This document shows, piece after piece, positions 16,580-24,648 of a stretch of DNA of 64,000 bases. Source of the stretch: Methylocystis echinoides (lineage in GTDB: Bacteria; Pseudomonadota; Alphaproteobacteria; Rhizobiales; Beijerinckiaceae); assembly GCF_040687965.1 (NCBI RefSeq), contig NZ_CP156087.1, positions 62,001 to 126,000 of the forward strand, written 5' to 3'. Each line of letters opens with the position of its first letter. Positions within the stretch are counted from its first letter, which is position 1. A program made the position numbers and the translations under genes. A model generated the notes under the pieces. It worked only from the letters and a program-made list of their open reading frames with translations, was not told the DNA's origin and did no database searches.

Positions 16580-17038
16580 ATGTCGCGACCTTTTCTTTCG
16601 CGCGAGGGGGCGTTAGCGCCTACTCATTTCAGCGGGGTTCATCGGGGTGTATCTCGTGGCTATCTGAGCATTTGCGCGTTTTTATGCATAATATTTTCCG
16701 CGCCCTGGAACAGAGCGCTTGCCGACGATCGCGACCGTTTGGCGCCGGGGCTTTATGTCGCCGCGACCGTTGGGTGTGACGGCCTTGGCGGCGGCGGTAC
16801 GATCGATTTTGACGGCAAGAATTTCTCGCCGCACTACCAGGCATGCCTCACTCAGGCGCTTGGGCAAAACGCGCGCTATCGTCAGACCTGCATTGAGGGA
16901 CAGGGAGCAAACTATCCCACGATAGCGCAAATTCAGGGCGACCCTTCCAAGACGATGAAGGAAGTGACGATCGCGGTCCTCTCGCGAAACGCCTTCTCCA
17001 TGAATGGTGTTCGATACGACTATTGCGGGGCGAGATGA
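16580..17038 (+). CDS. Secreted Cys-containing protein of unknown function
   Basis: The 152-residue product starts at ATG 16580 behind an AGGAGG site. A hydrophobic segment around residues 27-45 (LSICAFLCIIFSAPWNRALA) acts as a signal peptide cleaved near ALADD. The mature part has VAATVGCDGLGGGGTIDFDG, then YQACLTQAL and RQTCIEGQG, and a terminal YDYCGAR; four cysteines suggest two disulfides. It overlaps the lytic transglycosylase gene by ATGA, so the two products probably work together in the periplasm. No family was recognised. Confidence 0.65.
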   Translation: MSRPFLSREGALAPTHFSGVHRGVSRGYLSICAFLCIIFSAPWNRALADDRDRLAPGLYVAATVGCDGLGGGGTIDFDGKNFSPHYQACLTQALGQNARYRQTCIEGQGANYPTIAQIQGDPSKTMKEVTIAVLSRNAFSMNGVRYDYCGAR

Positions 17039-17751
17039 TGCGTCGGGCCGCTCTGCTTCTCCTGCCGCTCGCCTCTACGCTCGCCTTCGCGAGCGACTGT
17101 CCCAACGGCGACAATCTTCTCAAAAACAACACGCCACTCAGCCAGTTGTGTTCAAAGGGCTTCGGCCAGTTCAACCCCGGCTCGTTACAGCAGGCGATCG
17201 GCAACCAGCCGAACAATGTCGCGATGATCACCGCAGCCGCTGAGCAGCAGGGCGTGCCCGTCGATCTCGCGCTGGCGGTTTCCTATCACGAGTCGGAAGG
17301 CTTCAACTCCTGCGCCGGATCCGACACCGGCGTCAAAGGTCCGATGCAGCTCACGCAACGAACCGGAAACAGCCTCGGCTACAACCGTGACATCAACGAA
17401 CAGAACATCATGGGCGGCATGAAGCTGCTCAAACAATGCGACAACAAGTGCGGCGATACGGCCTTTTCTTGTCTCTCGGCGTGCTACAACGGCTCGCCGC
17501 GGCCTGGCGAGCAGGCCGGCTGGGCGAGAGGCGTGCAGAACGCCTACGGAAAGCTCCACAGCGATCCTTCGCTTCTGGCCTCCGCCACGAGCACTTGCTC
17601 TTCCTCGGGCTCGAATTCGAGTTGCCCCGACGCCGCAGGCGGCGTGGTGGCGTCCTCGGCCACGCCGAACGCCTCGACGACGTTGCCGAGCCTCGGCGCA
17701 CCGCCCGCGTTCGCCAGCAGCGACATCGTCGTGGCGCCAACGCAAATCTGA
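17035..17751 (+). CDS. Lytic transglycosylase (SLT-like), secreted
   Basis: The 238-residue product has a signal peptide (RAALLLLPLASTLAFAS) and a lysozyme-like SLT domain at about residues 60-165. The domain shows AAAEQQGVPVDLALAVSYHE with catalytic Glu in YHESEGF, GVKGPMQLTQRTGNSLGYNR for the usual G-x-M-Q-x-x-P box, and a Cys-rich turn CDNKCGDTAFSCLSACYNGS. The last 60 residues are Ser/Ala/Pro-rich. It would open peptidoglycan for the transfer machine and is distinct from VirB1 at 46.6 kb. Start 17035 overlaps the previous stop; a second ATG follows at once. Confidence 0.8.
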   Translation: MMRRAALLLLPLASTLAFASDCPNGDNLLKNNTPLSQLCSKGFGQFNPGSLQQAIGNQPNNVAMITAAAEQQGVPVDLALAVSYHESEGFNSCAGSDTGVKGPMQLTQRTGNSLGYNRDINEQNIMGGMKLLKQCDNKCGDTAFSCLSACYNGSPRPGEQAGWARGVQNAYGKLHSDPSLLASATSTCSSSGSNSSCPDAAGGVVASSATPNASTTLPSLGAPPAFASSDIVVAPTQI

Positions 17752-18034
17752 GCGGCGCTCTGGACGGTGCGGGCATCGCATCCGCGCCGTTGACCGGGGC
17801 GGCGCTGAGCTTTTGTGAGTTTGGCCAGCAGAAGTCTCGCCGACGCCTCGCCATCGATTCGTGGCCTTTGACCTTGAACGGAATGGCGGCGTTCAACCCT
17901 GCGCCACTTAGGCGCGCCGCAGTCTCCGATTTTTTCAAGCGCTTGGGATTTTCAGGATGCGGCCAGCATCGGCGCGCGCCGTTGCCACGACGATCCCCCG
18001 CCGCCAAGGGAGCTGGCGGGTGGCCTTTCTGATT
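17752..18034. other. Non-coding stretch upstream of the repC control region
   Basis: Open frames here lack ribosome-binding sites and family resemblance. Nothing specific was seen before the palindrome at 18035. Confidence 0.4.
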
Positions 18035-18055
18035 CTACTAAACTATAAACTGTAG
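18035..18055. promoter_or_regulatory. AT-rich palindrome in the repC promoter region
   Basis: CTAC and GTAG ends with a central TATA (CTACTAAACTATA is the left part) form a 21-bp near-palindrome 225 bases before repC, upstream of the antisense RNA region. Confidence 0.55.
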
Positions 18056-18087
18056 TCGCAAGAATCGCATGGAGGGAAGCAGGCCCC

Positions 18088-18176
18088 AAAAAAGAAAAGC
18101 CCGGCGCGAAGGCCGGACCTCTCGAACAGCTCGCTAAAAGGGACGGCAATCCCTTCACAGCCAAACACCAACCGTG
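18088..18176 (-). ncRNA. Predicted antisense countertranscript RNA of repC
   Basis: On the minus strand TTGCGT (18205-18210), a 16-base spacer and TAAAAT (18183-18188) make a promoter starting near 18176. The transcript would read the hairpins at 18161-18181 and 18138-18155. It would end at a GC-rich stem CCGGC/GCCGG (18101-18116) followed by TTTTCTTTTTT. This matches the small antisense RNA that lies in front of repC in repABC-type replicons and represses RepC. The start point is predicted, not measured. Confidence 0.7.
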
Positions 18177-18199
18177 TTTGGAATTTTAGCGGGCTTTTC
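18129..18199 (+). terminator. Attenuator in the repC leader
   Basis: GCTCGCTAAAA (18129-18139) pairs with TTTTAGCGGGC (18184-18194), followed by TTTTCT. The stem encloses two hairpins: AAGGGA/TCCCTT (18138-18155) and the perfect 8-bp CCAAACAC/GTGTTTGG (18161-18181). The outer and first inner stems compete for bases, as expected for antisense-controlled termination of repC mRNA. Confidence 0.7.
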
Positions 18200-18279
18200 T
18201 CATTACGCAAGAGGTTTGCGCATTTCGCGCCACGGAAATTCTTTGCCTGCTTTCCGCTCAACGCGCGGAGAGCAAAAGG

Positions 18280-19530
18280 ATGACCCATGCCCAATTGAAC
18301 GCGACAGGCCGTCGCCGCGATTGCGCGGCGAGCTGGCGTGTCGGCAAGCTTTTTGACGCGCCTCTCTTCGCGGTCTCGCGCAAGGAGCTTTTGAAAGCCG
18401 CGCGCAATGCTGTGCGTGCGCTCGCCCTCGACCGCAGCGAACGTCAGTTGGTCGAATGCCTTGCGGTTTGCTTTGGCGAGCAGCAGCTGGCGCATGGCCT
18501 GCTATGCTGGCCGTCGAACGCGCAGATCGAGAAGAAAACCGGCATGAGCGAGCGCACGATCCGTCGGACGATCGTAAAGCTTCGCGAGCGCGGTCTGATC
18601 GTGATGCGCGACAGTGCCAATGGGAAGCGCTTCCCGATCTCGAACGCCGAAGGCGAGATCGTCGACGCTCGTGGTTTCGATCTGACGCCGCTGCACGCCC
18701 GCGCCGCGGAATTTGCGGAGCGCGCTCGCGCCCTCGATATTGAAGATCGTGTGCGCCGGCAGCTCCGCGACGACCTCACGGCCGCCCACAACGCGCTGTT
18801 CGACCTGTGCGCCGAGGATCCGTCCGGCGCCTATGCGGAGATTCTGGCGCGCTCGAAGGGCGTGGCGACACCTTTGAAGGACGCCACGCCAGAGGAATTT
18901 GCCGCGGCGATCGAAGCCTATGTTGCGTTGACCGAGCAAGCTCGCGAAATCCGCTATCGGCGCGATCATTCCACTCAAACGCCCCGCTCTGCCGGCCATC
19001 CTGGCCGTCACTCAGAGCAAAATCCCAAACCCTATATCGAAGATTGCAACGCCTCTCGCCTCAACTCCGTAACGCCATTCGACCAGTCCCGCGACTCCGG
19101 CAATGAGGCTTATCGAGAAAAGAGGGGCGGCGACGTTCGGCGAAGCGAACGGACGCTGGAGGCGGCCGACCGAGCCATCCCCAAGGACCTCCCGCTCTGG
19201 CTCGCCGCCTGCCCTGAGCTATCCGAATGGGGAACAGTCACGACGATCGAGCGCGCGGCGACCCTGGGGGCTCAATTCATTCGGGCCTGCGGCCTCGCTC
19301 GCCACGCTTTTGACGCGGCCTCGACGCGTCTCGGAGTCGTCAACGCCGGCCTACTTGCCCTCTTTGTCGTTCAGCGTCATGCCGATGGGGAACAACGCGG
19401 CGGCACGCCGATACGCTCTCCGGGAGGGCTATTCGTCATGCTCGCCCGCGAGATTGAGCGTGGCCGCCATCCGCTCGAGAGGGAGCTGGTCGCCATGCGC
19501 CGCCGGCGCGAGCGCAATGGGCGCCGATGA
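18280..19530 (+). CDS. repC: Plasmid replication initiator RepC
   Basis: The 416-residue product matches RepC, the initiator of alphaproteobacterial repABC-type plasmids. Visible features are LLWPSNAQIEKKTGMSERTI (winged-helix region, variant of the family F-P-S-N box), then RRTIVKLRERGLIVMRDSANGKRFPI and ARGFDLTPLHARAAE, and a C-terminal domain with DLPLWLAACPELSEW and FVMLAREIERGRHPLE. Length is normal. An antisense RNA and attenuator precede it. The operator-like palindrome farther upstream suggests control shared with transfer genes. No repA or repB lies next to it, unlike classical repABC units. In this family the replication origin usually lies within repC. Confidence 0.9.
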   Translation: MTHAQLNATGRRRDCAASWRVGKLFDAPLFAVSRKELLKAARNAVRALALDRSERQLVECLAVCFGEQQLAHGLLCWPSNAQIEKKTGMSERTIRRTIVKLRERGLIVMRDSANGKRFPISNAEGEIVDARGFDLTPLHARAAEFAERARALDIEDRVRRQLRDDLTAAHNALFDLCAEDPSGAYAEILARSKGVATPLKDATPEEFAAAIEAYVALTEQAREIRYRRDHSTQTPRSAGHPGRHSEQNPKPYIEDCNASRLNSVTPFDQSRDSGNEAYREKRGGDVRRSERTLEAADRAIPKDLPLWLAACPELSEWGTVTTIERAATLGAQFIRACGLARHAFDAASTRLGVVNAGLLALFVVQRHADGEQRGGTPIRSPGGLFVMLAREIERGRHPLERELVAMRRRRERNGRR

Positions 19531-20156
19531 CAGCATGAGGGGTGCCTCCTCCTAGCCCGCGGCCCTTTTGCGGGCGGTCAGGCGCTTCGGTTGCCGCGTT
19601 GCGCGGATGGCTGTGACGATCCTCTTGGGAGGCCGAATCCGAGTATCGCATCGGTCGCGCTGAGCCGTGTTTGGTCCGTGCCCGCGCGGCTAAGATCATT
19701 GGTAGATTCAATCGGAGCTCACATTCGTCACGAATTTCGAAACAACGAAAGTGAAGCGTTCCAGCAGCGTCCGACCCATGCCGAGCTTCAATCCCGGCTG
19801 CATCACGCGCAGTCATATCGAGGGTCCGTCGCCGAGGCCGCCGGGGCGAACCGATGGCGACGTCGAGCGCTTTCTCCTAAGCTCCAAGACGCCTCCCCTT
19901 TCGCTTAAGTCATTTACGCATACGTCCGGCGGGCCGTGCGTCGGCCACTGCCGCCGAACATTTTCCCCTTGCCGCTTGCAGCGGCAATTCCTCGCGCTCG
20001 GGCGCAAACGCCCTTTCAAAATCTCCGTCGCCGGGCGTGGCGCGGCGCTTCGCTGGCCCCTCGCCTTCGGCTCGGGCTCTGCCCTGCCCTGTGCCGCCCG
20101 TCTTGCGCGACATAAGCGAAGGGGATGGCTCCTTCGCGAATACCAGGAGAAAGACG
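19531..20156. other. 626-base region without a recognised gene
   Basis: It begins with a hairpin GCCCGC/GCGGGC (19555-19575), perhaps the repC terminator though without a T-run after it. It also has a perfect hairpin TTGCCGCT-TGC-AGCGGCAA (19969-19987) some 170 bases before the second ssb. Open frames on both strands look like chance. Confidence 0.45.
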
Positions 20157-20492
20157 ATGTTCGACTTCGCCCGCTTCCACATCCTCGGCCGCGTCGGCAA
20201 GATCAAGACCTTCGAGAAGAACATCCGCGTGTCGATCGCCGCCAACGCCTCCTACAAGAAGGACGGCCAATGGGTGGACGAGACCGACTGGAACGAGATC
20301 GTGATTTTCGACAAGAACACGCGTCAATATGTGACCGAAAACGTCGAATCCGGCGACTACGTCCGCGCGCAGGGTCGCCTGCGCCAGAACAGCTTCAAGC
20401 GCGACGGCGAGACCGTCTATGTGGTCGAGCTGATCTGCGACGAGTTTAGCCGCGCCCCGAAAAAGAAGGCCGCCGAATCTGCGGCCGCGTGA
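20157..20492 (+). CDS. Second single-stranded DNA-binding protein, short form
   Basis: The 111-residue protein has the SSB OB-fold pattern: FHILGRVGKIKTFEKNIRVS, the aromatic WVDETDWNEIVIFDKNTRQY, VESGDYVRAQGRLRQNSFKR and VYVVELICDEF. Its C-terminus is basic then Ala-rich (KKKAAESAAA), with no acidic partner-binding tail. It is a diverged paralogue of the SSB at 10986 and both are far shorter than chromosomal SSB. Start 20157 has CAGGAGAAA upstream; earlier in-frame Met codons have no site. It lies downstream of repC and may serve plasmid replication or strand protection in transfer. Confidence 0.8.
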   Translation: MFDFARFHILGRVGKIKTFEKNIRVSIAANASYKKDGQWVDETDWNEIVIFDKNTRQYVTENVESGDYVRAQGRLRQNSFKRDGETVYVVELICDEFSRAPKKKAAESAAA

Positions 20493-20721
20493 AATGGAGC
20501 GCCACCCTACGGGGTGGCCCTCGCCTCTCGCATCGGCGCGCCATCTCGCTTGCAAGGCCGAAAGAATCGTCGTTCGCTCTCTTTAGCGCAGCAGGTCGGT
20601 CGCGAGACACTGCGCCATCATAACCTTGGCGTTTTGCCATTCGCTTATCCAGGCCTAAGCATTTCAGACGATCGGCGGGGAAAAAGCTTTACTTTCTTCC
20701 AGACGGAGCAAGGCGGGAAAC

Positions 20722-21168
20722 ATGTTTGGATTGCTTGCGCTCGTGACGGCTGCAACCTTCTTCGGGGCTGCCTTTTATGTAAGCTTTGCCGAGCAGCCAG
20801 CAAGGCTGGGTCTCGATGACCGGGCCGCTCTGGCGCAATGGGGTCCGGCCTACAAGCGCGGCTTTGCTATGCAAGCTTCGCTTGCGATGATTTCCGGCGT
20901 GCTCGGCGCCGCCGCGTGGTGGACAACTGGGGTCATGACTTGGGTTTTCGGCGCGATTTTTATCATCGCAAATTGGCCTTATACACTGATCGTGATCATG
21001 CCCGTTAATCATCGCCTCGAAGCATCGCTTTCGACCGGGGCGTCTAGCGACACAAGGCTGCTTCTCACGCGTTGGGGCCGCCTCCATGCGGGCAGATCCG
21101 TTCTTGGGGCCGTGGCGACGTCGCTATATCTGATTGCCGCCCTGCAAGTCGGCCATAGCACCTGCTAA
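20722..21168 (+). CDS. DUF1772 family small membrane protein
   Basis: The 148-residue protein has four membrane helices, at about residues 2-22, 52-70, 74-92 and 125-142. It has the DUF1772 pattern FGAAFYVSFAEQPARLGLDD near the start and IIANWPYTLIVIMPVNHRLE in the middle. The family is widespread and of unknown function, often linked to anthrone-oxygenase-like proteins. The promoter region has no AT-rich palindrome. It sits between the second ssb and the relaxosome genes, probably as cargo. Confidence 0.75.
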   Translation: MFGLLALVTAATFFGAAFYVSFAEQPARLGLDDRAALAQWGPAYKRGFAMQASLAMISGVLGAAAWWTTGVMTWVFGAIFIIANWPYTLIVIMPVNHRLEASLSTGASSDTRLLLTRWGRLHAGRSVLGAVATSLYLIAALQVGHSTC

Positions 21169-21256
21169 CGAACGCGCGGCGCGAAACTGCGGCGTCTCGG
21201 GTTCGAACCGTTCAATTTCGAGAATTACCGAAGCTAAGGGTAGGCCGCTCTCTGGA

Positions 21257-21496
21257 CTATGCTTGGCCTGCGGTTTCCTGGGTCGAAGGGGGGAACGATA
21301 GCGCCTCTAACCGGTCCCTCACCTCTTGGAAGGATAATATGAGCCGTTGTTGATGGTCCATGATCCAGAAACGAGCAGCCTCGTAGCGGAGTCGATTCCG
21401 CGCCGCTTCAAGCGCAGCCTCAATGGTCAAATATTTGTCGTCGACCCTGAAATGCGTCCCATCGGAGATCAACCGTCCTTCCAAATAAAAGCACAT
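21257..21496 (-). CDS. Small hypothetical protein, 79 residues
   Basis: GGGGAGG lies six bases before ATG 21496 on the minus strand, supporting the start. The product reads as a small mixed alpha/beta protein: FYLEGRLISDGTHFRVDDKY, then a helical EAALEAARNRLRYEAARFWI. No family was recognised. It is on the strand of the TraM-like gene but separated from it by 160 bases downstream. Confidence 0.55.
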   Translation of the reverse strand: MCFYLEGRLISDGTHFRVDDKYLTIEAALEAARNRLRYEAARFWIMDHQQRLILSFQEVRDRLEALSFPPSTQETAGQA

Positions 21497-21655
21497 GTCA
21501 GACCTCCCCGCGGCATTCGAGGCGATTTTCCCGATGGTTGCCCCGATCTTTTTGTTTGTTGGATGAAGATCTTATCGTGAAGCCAACTTCGGGGAGGCTG
21601 ACAAATCGCCGCAGCTGGCTGGCCCGAGCACATGAACTTTATCACCTCCCATCTT

Positions 21656-22471
21656 TCATAGTTCGAGCAGCCACCGCACCGAGCGTTGTCCGCCGAATTC
21701 CAAGATCACCCTCCGTATGAGAAAACCGCCGGCGACGCCGAGCGCGACCCACACGGCCGTGGGTAGGCGGTCGATCCAGCTTAGAATTGTGACCGTGCGT
21801 CGACCGGCGCTCGCTGGCGCTCCGGGCGGCGCGTCAAGCCACAGCGGCAACGCGCAAGCCCGGGCGCCTTGAACGAGATACACGCCTTTTCCACCAGCGC
21901 TGCAGTTCTCTCGCAACGACCGGGCTAAATCAGTGTTGGCGCGTATCAAGGAAACCCAGCTCTCCGCGTCGGCGCGCAGAGCCAACGCCTCGACGCCTCG
22001 CCGAATCCCAGCCTGGTCAACACGACCGGCAGCATATCCTGAAGCTACGCCGAGAGTCGCCGCAAGACACAGGCCCAGAAAATAAAGAAAGCTTCGCCTG
22101 CCGTCGCGGCGGTTGCTAATTTCCTGCAGCGCAAGCGTTGCCGCCTGCCGAACTTCGCTCTTGGTCTCTTTGACGCTTTTTGCGATCTCGTCGGCGACGG
22201 TTTGCCGCGCGGCCGCAGCCGCCGCAGTCGCCAAGGGAACTAGAGCCTCGTTCACCGCATCTTGCATCTTTTGCGGAAAGGCCGCGAGCGCTGTCGGAAT
22301 ATCGCTTGCAGCTTTTTCCAACACGCCGGCAACGGCCAAAAACACGACGGTGGGGTCGTCGGGAGACAATTGCAGATCGCCTATCCGCCGCCACATCGTC
22401 TCACGGACCGTGGGATCGACGTTGAGCGCCTCCGCGGCTTTATCGAAGCGGGACTTCGCGCCCGCGTCCAT
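21656..22471 (-). CDS. TraM-like relaxosome-accessory membrane protein
   Basis: The 271-residue product has a soluble Ala-rich coiled N-terminal part (residues 1-120, with EIAKSVKETKSEVRQAATLA), a membrane helix at about 127-147 (FLYFLGLCLAATLGVASGYA), a small domain with two cysteines (RENCSAG, ARACALP), and a second helix near the end (AVWVALGVAGGFLIRRVI). The ORF order TraK-like, ParA-like, then this protein matches traK-traL-traM of RP4. The TraM assignment rests on position, since sequence likeness is weak. Its ATG shares one base with the stop of the ParA-like gene (TGATG). Confidence 0.55.
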   Translation of the reverse strand: MDAGAKSRFDKAAEALNVDPTVRETMWRRIGDLQLSPDDPTVVFLAVAGVLEKAASDIPTALAAFPQKMQDAVNEALVPLATAAAAAARQTVADEIAKSVKETKSEVRQAATLALQEISNRRDGRRSFLYFLGLCLAATLGVASGYAAGRVDQAGIRRGVEALALRADAESWVSLIRANTDLARSLRENCSAGGKGVYLVQGARACALPLWLDAPPGAPASAGRRTVTILSWIDRLPTAVWVALGVAGGFLIRRVILEFGGQRSVRWLLEL

Positions 22472-23280
22472 CAGGGGCCTTCCAGCCCAAGCAGCGGGAG
22501 GGCCGGCGCAATCATCGCCGCGAAATCACGCTGAAACTTCGCGACATGCGCCTGTTCGGTAATCGTCAGCAAGCCGACCGCTTGCGCGTGCGAGAAGCGA
22601 ATGTTTTCTGCGTCTAATTTGGCGAAGGTGCCGCTCTGCAGCGAGGGGAACTCAATTTCGAACCCGCCTTCCTGCAGCAGGCGACGCCGCGTGCCGCCGC
22701 CCTTGGTCTCGCCCTTGGCGTCGCGGAACCCGAACCAGAAGGGAAAGTCGCTTGGCGGCTTGCCGTGCTTCAGATTGACGACGGCGACATGGTCGACGCT
22801 CGCGCCGGTGAGATCAAGCCAGCGGGCGACGGATTGCGCGGAACCGATGTCGGGCGAGATCACGTGGAACACCGTCAGCCGACAGCCATGCGTCGCGAAG
22901 GCGTCGAGCAGGCCGGAGAGGCCCTCGCCGTCGTCGACGATCTTCGTTAAGTCGGCGAGCAGCCCGCCGGCGAGATCGTGGATGTAAAGCGGATCGTTGG
23001 AGGCGATCGAGTCGAGCAGAACGTTGCACTCGTTGTCGCTGCGGCCATTGTAGAAGCCGATCCCGACCGCGGGATCCTGGGTCTTGGACAGGGACCCTTC
23101 CGCCTCGCGCGTCCCAAGCACGCGGATGGTTGCGCCGATCGAGCCATCCGCGTCGAAGGCAAGGACGCGCTCTCCCTGCGTTCGCAGCCAATCCACCAAA
23201 GCGCGGGTGAACACGGACTTGCCAACGCCGCCTTTTTCGTTGGCGATCAACGCCACCCGCCGCTTGCCGTTCGACGCCAT
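22471..23280 (-). CDS. ParA/MinD-type ATPase, TraL-like
   Basis: The 269-residue product has the deviant Walker A box NEKGGVGKSVFTRALVDWLR at about residues 12-31, the switch VLAFDADGSIGATI and the hydrophobic strand PLYIHDLAGGLLADL. This is a ParA-superfamily ATPase. Its place between TraK-like and TraM-like genes fits TraL of RP4-type relaxosomes better than a plasmid-partition ParA, and no partner parB is adjacent. ATG 23280 has TGGAGG upstream and follows an AT-rich palindrome; the longer frame from 23370 would read through that operator. A segregation role cannot be excluded. Confidence 0.75.
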   Translation of the reverse strand: MASNGKRRVALIANEKGGVGKSVFTRALVDWLRTQGERVLAFDADGSIGATIRVLGTREAEGSLSKTQDPAVGIGFYNGRSDNECNVLLDSIASNDPLYIHDLAGGLLADLTKIVDDGEGLSGLLDAFATHGCRLTVFHVISPDIGSAQSVARWLDLTGASVDHVAVVNLKHGKPPSDFPFWFGFRDAKGETKGGGTRRRLLQEGGFEIEFPSLQSGTFAKLDAENIRFSHAQAVGLLTITEQAHVAKFQRDFAAMIAPALPLLGLEGP

Positions 23281-23300
23281 TCGCTGCCTCCAGAGCCTAT

Positions 23301-23325
23301 ATTCTCCTAAACTATAAAGAAGAAT
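23301..23325. promoter_or_regulatory. AT-rich palindrome before the TraL-like gene
   Basis: ATTCT and AGAAT ends extend to an imperfect 25-bp palindrome around CTAAACTATAAAG, 20 bases before the ParA-like start. It suggests a promoter inside the traKLM-like unit. Confidence 0.55.
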
Positions 23326-23370
23326 CCTCCGAGCGCCTACCCCATCCGAGGCTGACCTGCCGCTTTCCAC

Positions 23371-23904
23371 TTACACGTCTTCGTTGAAGCGGTGGCCGAG
23401 CACCTCAGCGGCCGTCTTTCCCGTTTGTCTCGGTGGCTTTGTGACAGCCTGTGAAATCGGCGCCGGAGCGTCCTGCGCGCGCAATATCGCCGGCGGCGTC
23501 ACGGGCGTATCGACGCGTTGCGCCACGGGCGCATCCGGTCTCGTCGCGTCTGCTTCGCGGCTGTTTTCTGCCTTTGTTGTCTGCGCATGGCTGAAGATAT
23601 CGGGGCTATGTGCATTTGATGCGCGCGCGGCTTTGCCGCTTGCCCCCGATGCTTGCTGCGCCTTCGTGCGGCGGGCCTGCCGCACATATTGGCGAAACGT
23701 ATGCAGGCTCATTTGAATTCCGTTTCGTGCGAATATCGCGATGATATCGCTGTCTGTATGTCCCCTTTCTCGGCAAGACATGACGTCGTCTATCGCGGCT
23801 TGGATCGCCTGCCTGAGGCTTTTTGAGCCACGGGGTTTTGCGGGCGCCTCGCGCAAATCGGCGATGGCTTGCGCCCAGTTCGCTTCGGTGTGTCTCTGCG
23901 TCAT
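23371..23904 (-). CDS. TraK/MobC-like oriT-binding protein
   Basis: The 177-residue protein has an N-terminal DNA-binding-like region: SLRQAIQAAIDDVMSCRERG, HTDSDIIAIFARNGIQMSLH and TFRQYVRQARR. This resembles the TraK pattern of IncP plasmids (a leave-and-recombine helix pair before a Y-V-K/R box). The rest is a low-complexity Ala/Thr/Pro linker and a short end, TGKTAAEVLGHRFNEDV. It reads away from the relaxase genes across a 324-base gap, just as traK reads away from traJ at the RP4 oriT. TraK there bends oriT DNA. Confidence 0.65.
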   Translation of the reverse strand: MTQRHTEANWAQAIADLREAPAKPRGSKSLRQAIQAAIDDVMSCRERGHTDSDIIAIFARNGIQMSLHTFRQYVRQARRTKAQQASGASGKAARASNAHSPDIFSHAQTTKAENSREADATRPDAPVAQRVDTPVTPPAILRAQDAPAPISQAVTKPPRQTGKTAAEVLGHRFNEDV

Positions 23905-24228
23905 GCGCGCGAATCCTCTGTGACATTATACTCGGACATTCGGGAGACGCATCGACGCATTGTCGTGATGCATGCGCGATACGCCTGCGCATACATTTCG
24001 GGTACGCACCGGAGCATCTATCAATATGCTAAAGTGTAAAGTGAGACAACGCGCATAAAGAAGGGAGACGCGTTGGCGGGACAAAATTGCGATAGAATGC
24101 TGATAAAGAGAGGGGTAGCGGGCGTTTTGGTTGTTTCCTGGTTTGACAAGATACCGGTTTCGTGAGTATGGTATAAAATATACAAGAAGCAAAGGCGCCC
24201 GCCCTCGTTTCCCTGCCCCAGGATCGCC
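23905..24228. other. oriT: Candidate origin of transfer (oriT)
   Basis: The gap lies between divergent TraK-like and MobC/TraJ-like genes, the place of oriT in RP4. It is richer in AT than its surroundings and has an inverted repeat ATGCGC/GCGCAT (23972-23992). It also has repeated GACGCAT-type words, a half-site TATGCTAAAGTGTAAA (24025-24040) of the shared palindrome family, and a full AT palindrome (24171-24183). A minus-strand ATCCTG (24219-24224) matches the core of RP4/VirD2-type nick sites but is too short to be decisive. Confidence 0.6.
24171..24183. promoter_or_regulatory. AT-rich palindrome before the relaxosome genes
   Basis: GTATA-AAA-TATAC is a perfect palindrome 45 bases before the MobC/TraJ-like start, inside the candidate oriT. 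Confidence 0.55.
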
Positions 24229-24648
24229 GTGCCCCGTCCGCGCAAGCCCGACATCGCGAAGCATCGTGTCCAGGCGGATTTTTCGCTGGAGGATTTCGAG
24301 CGGCTCGAACAAGCCTGCGCCATCTTCGGGCTCGGGAAGTCCGATCTGCTGCGCCGGCTTGTGCGCGCGTCCATCGACGTCGGGCCCGCGCTCAGCGTCG
24401 AGAACGGCACGGAGCTCGCGGCGACAACCCGGGAACTACGCGCCTGCGGGCGCAACATCGCGCAGATCGTCAAGGGCATTAATCTCGGCTATGCGCCGCA
24501 GCTTGCCGACGACAAGGAGCTTTTCGTCGCCATCCACCGGGCGCTCTCCGAGATCACCGCGCTCGTGCACGAGATGACCGGCGCCTATAGCGCGCGGGTT
24601 CGGCGCGCCGCGGGCTTAAAGCCGCTTCCTGGGACGGAGGCGTCGTGA
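24229..24648 (+). CDS. MobC/TraJ-like relaxosome protein
   Basis: The 139-residue protein opens with a basic ribbon-helix-helix-like region: KPDIAKHRVQADFSLEDFER, then LGKSDLLRRLVRASID. It carries the MobC signature ELRACGRNIAQIVKGINLGY near residue 70. Such proteins bind oriT and load the relaxase. The start is GTG 24229; the last codons overlap the relaxase start as GTGA, so the two are made together. An AT-rich palindrome lies 45 bases upstream. TraJ and MobC are alternative names for this role; the motif favours MobC. Confidence 0.8.
   Translation: MPRPRKPDIAKHRVQADFSLEDFERLEQACAIFGLGKSDLLRRLVRASIDVGPALSVENGTELAATTRELRACGRNIAQIVKGINLGYAPQLADDKELFVAIHRALSEITALVHEMTGAYSARVRRAAGLKPLPGTEAS

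Noticed and set aside
22471-23280. Plasmid-partition ParA
   Set aside because: The Walker box fits ParA, but the neighbours are TraK- and TraM-like and no parB or centromere repeats are adjacent; TraL-like is preferred.
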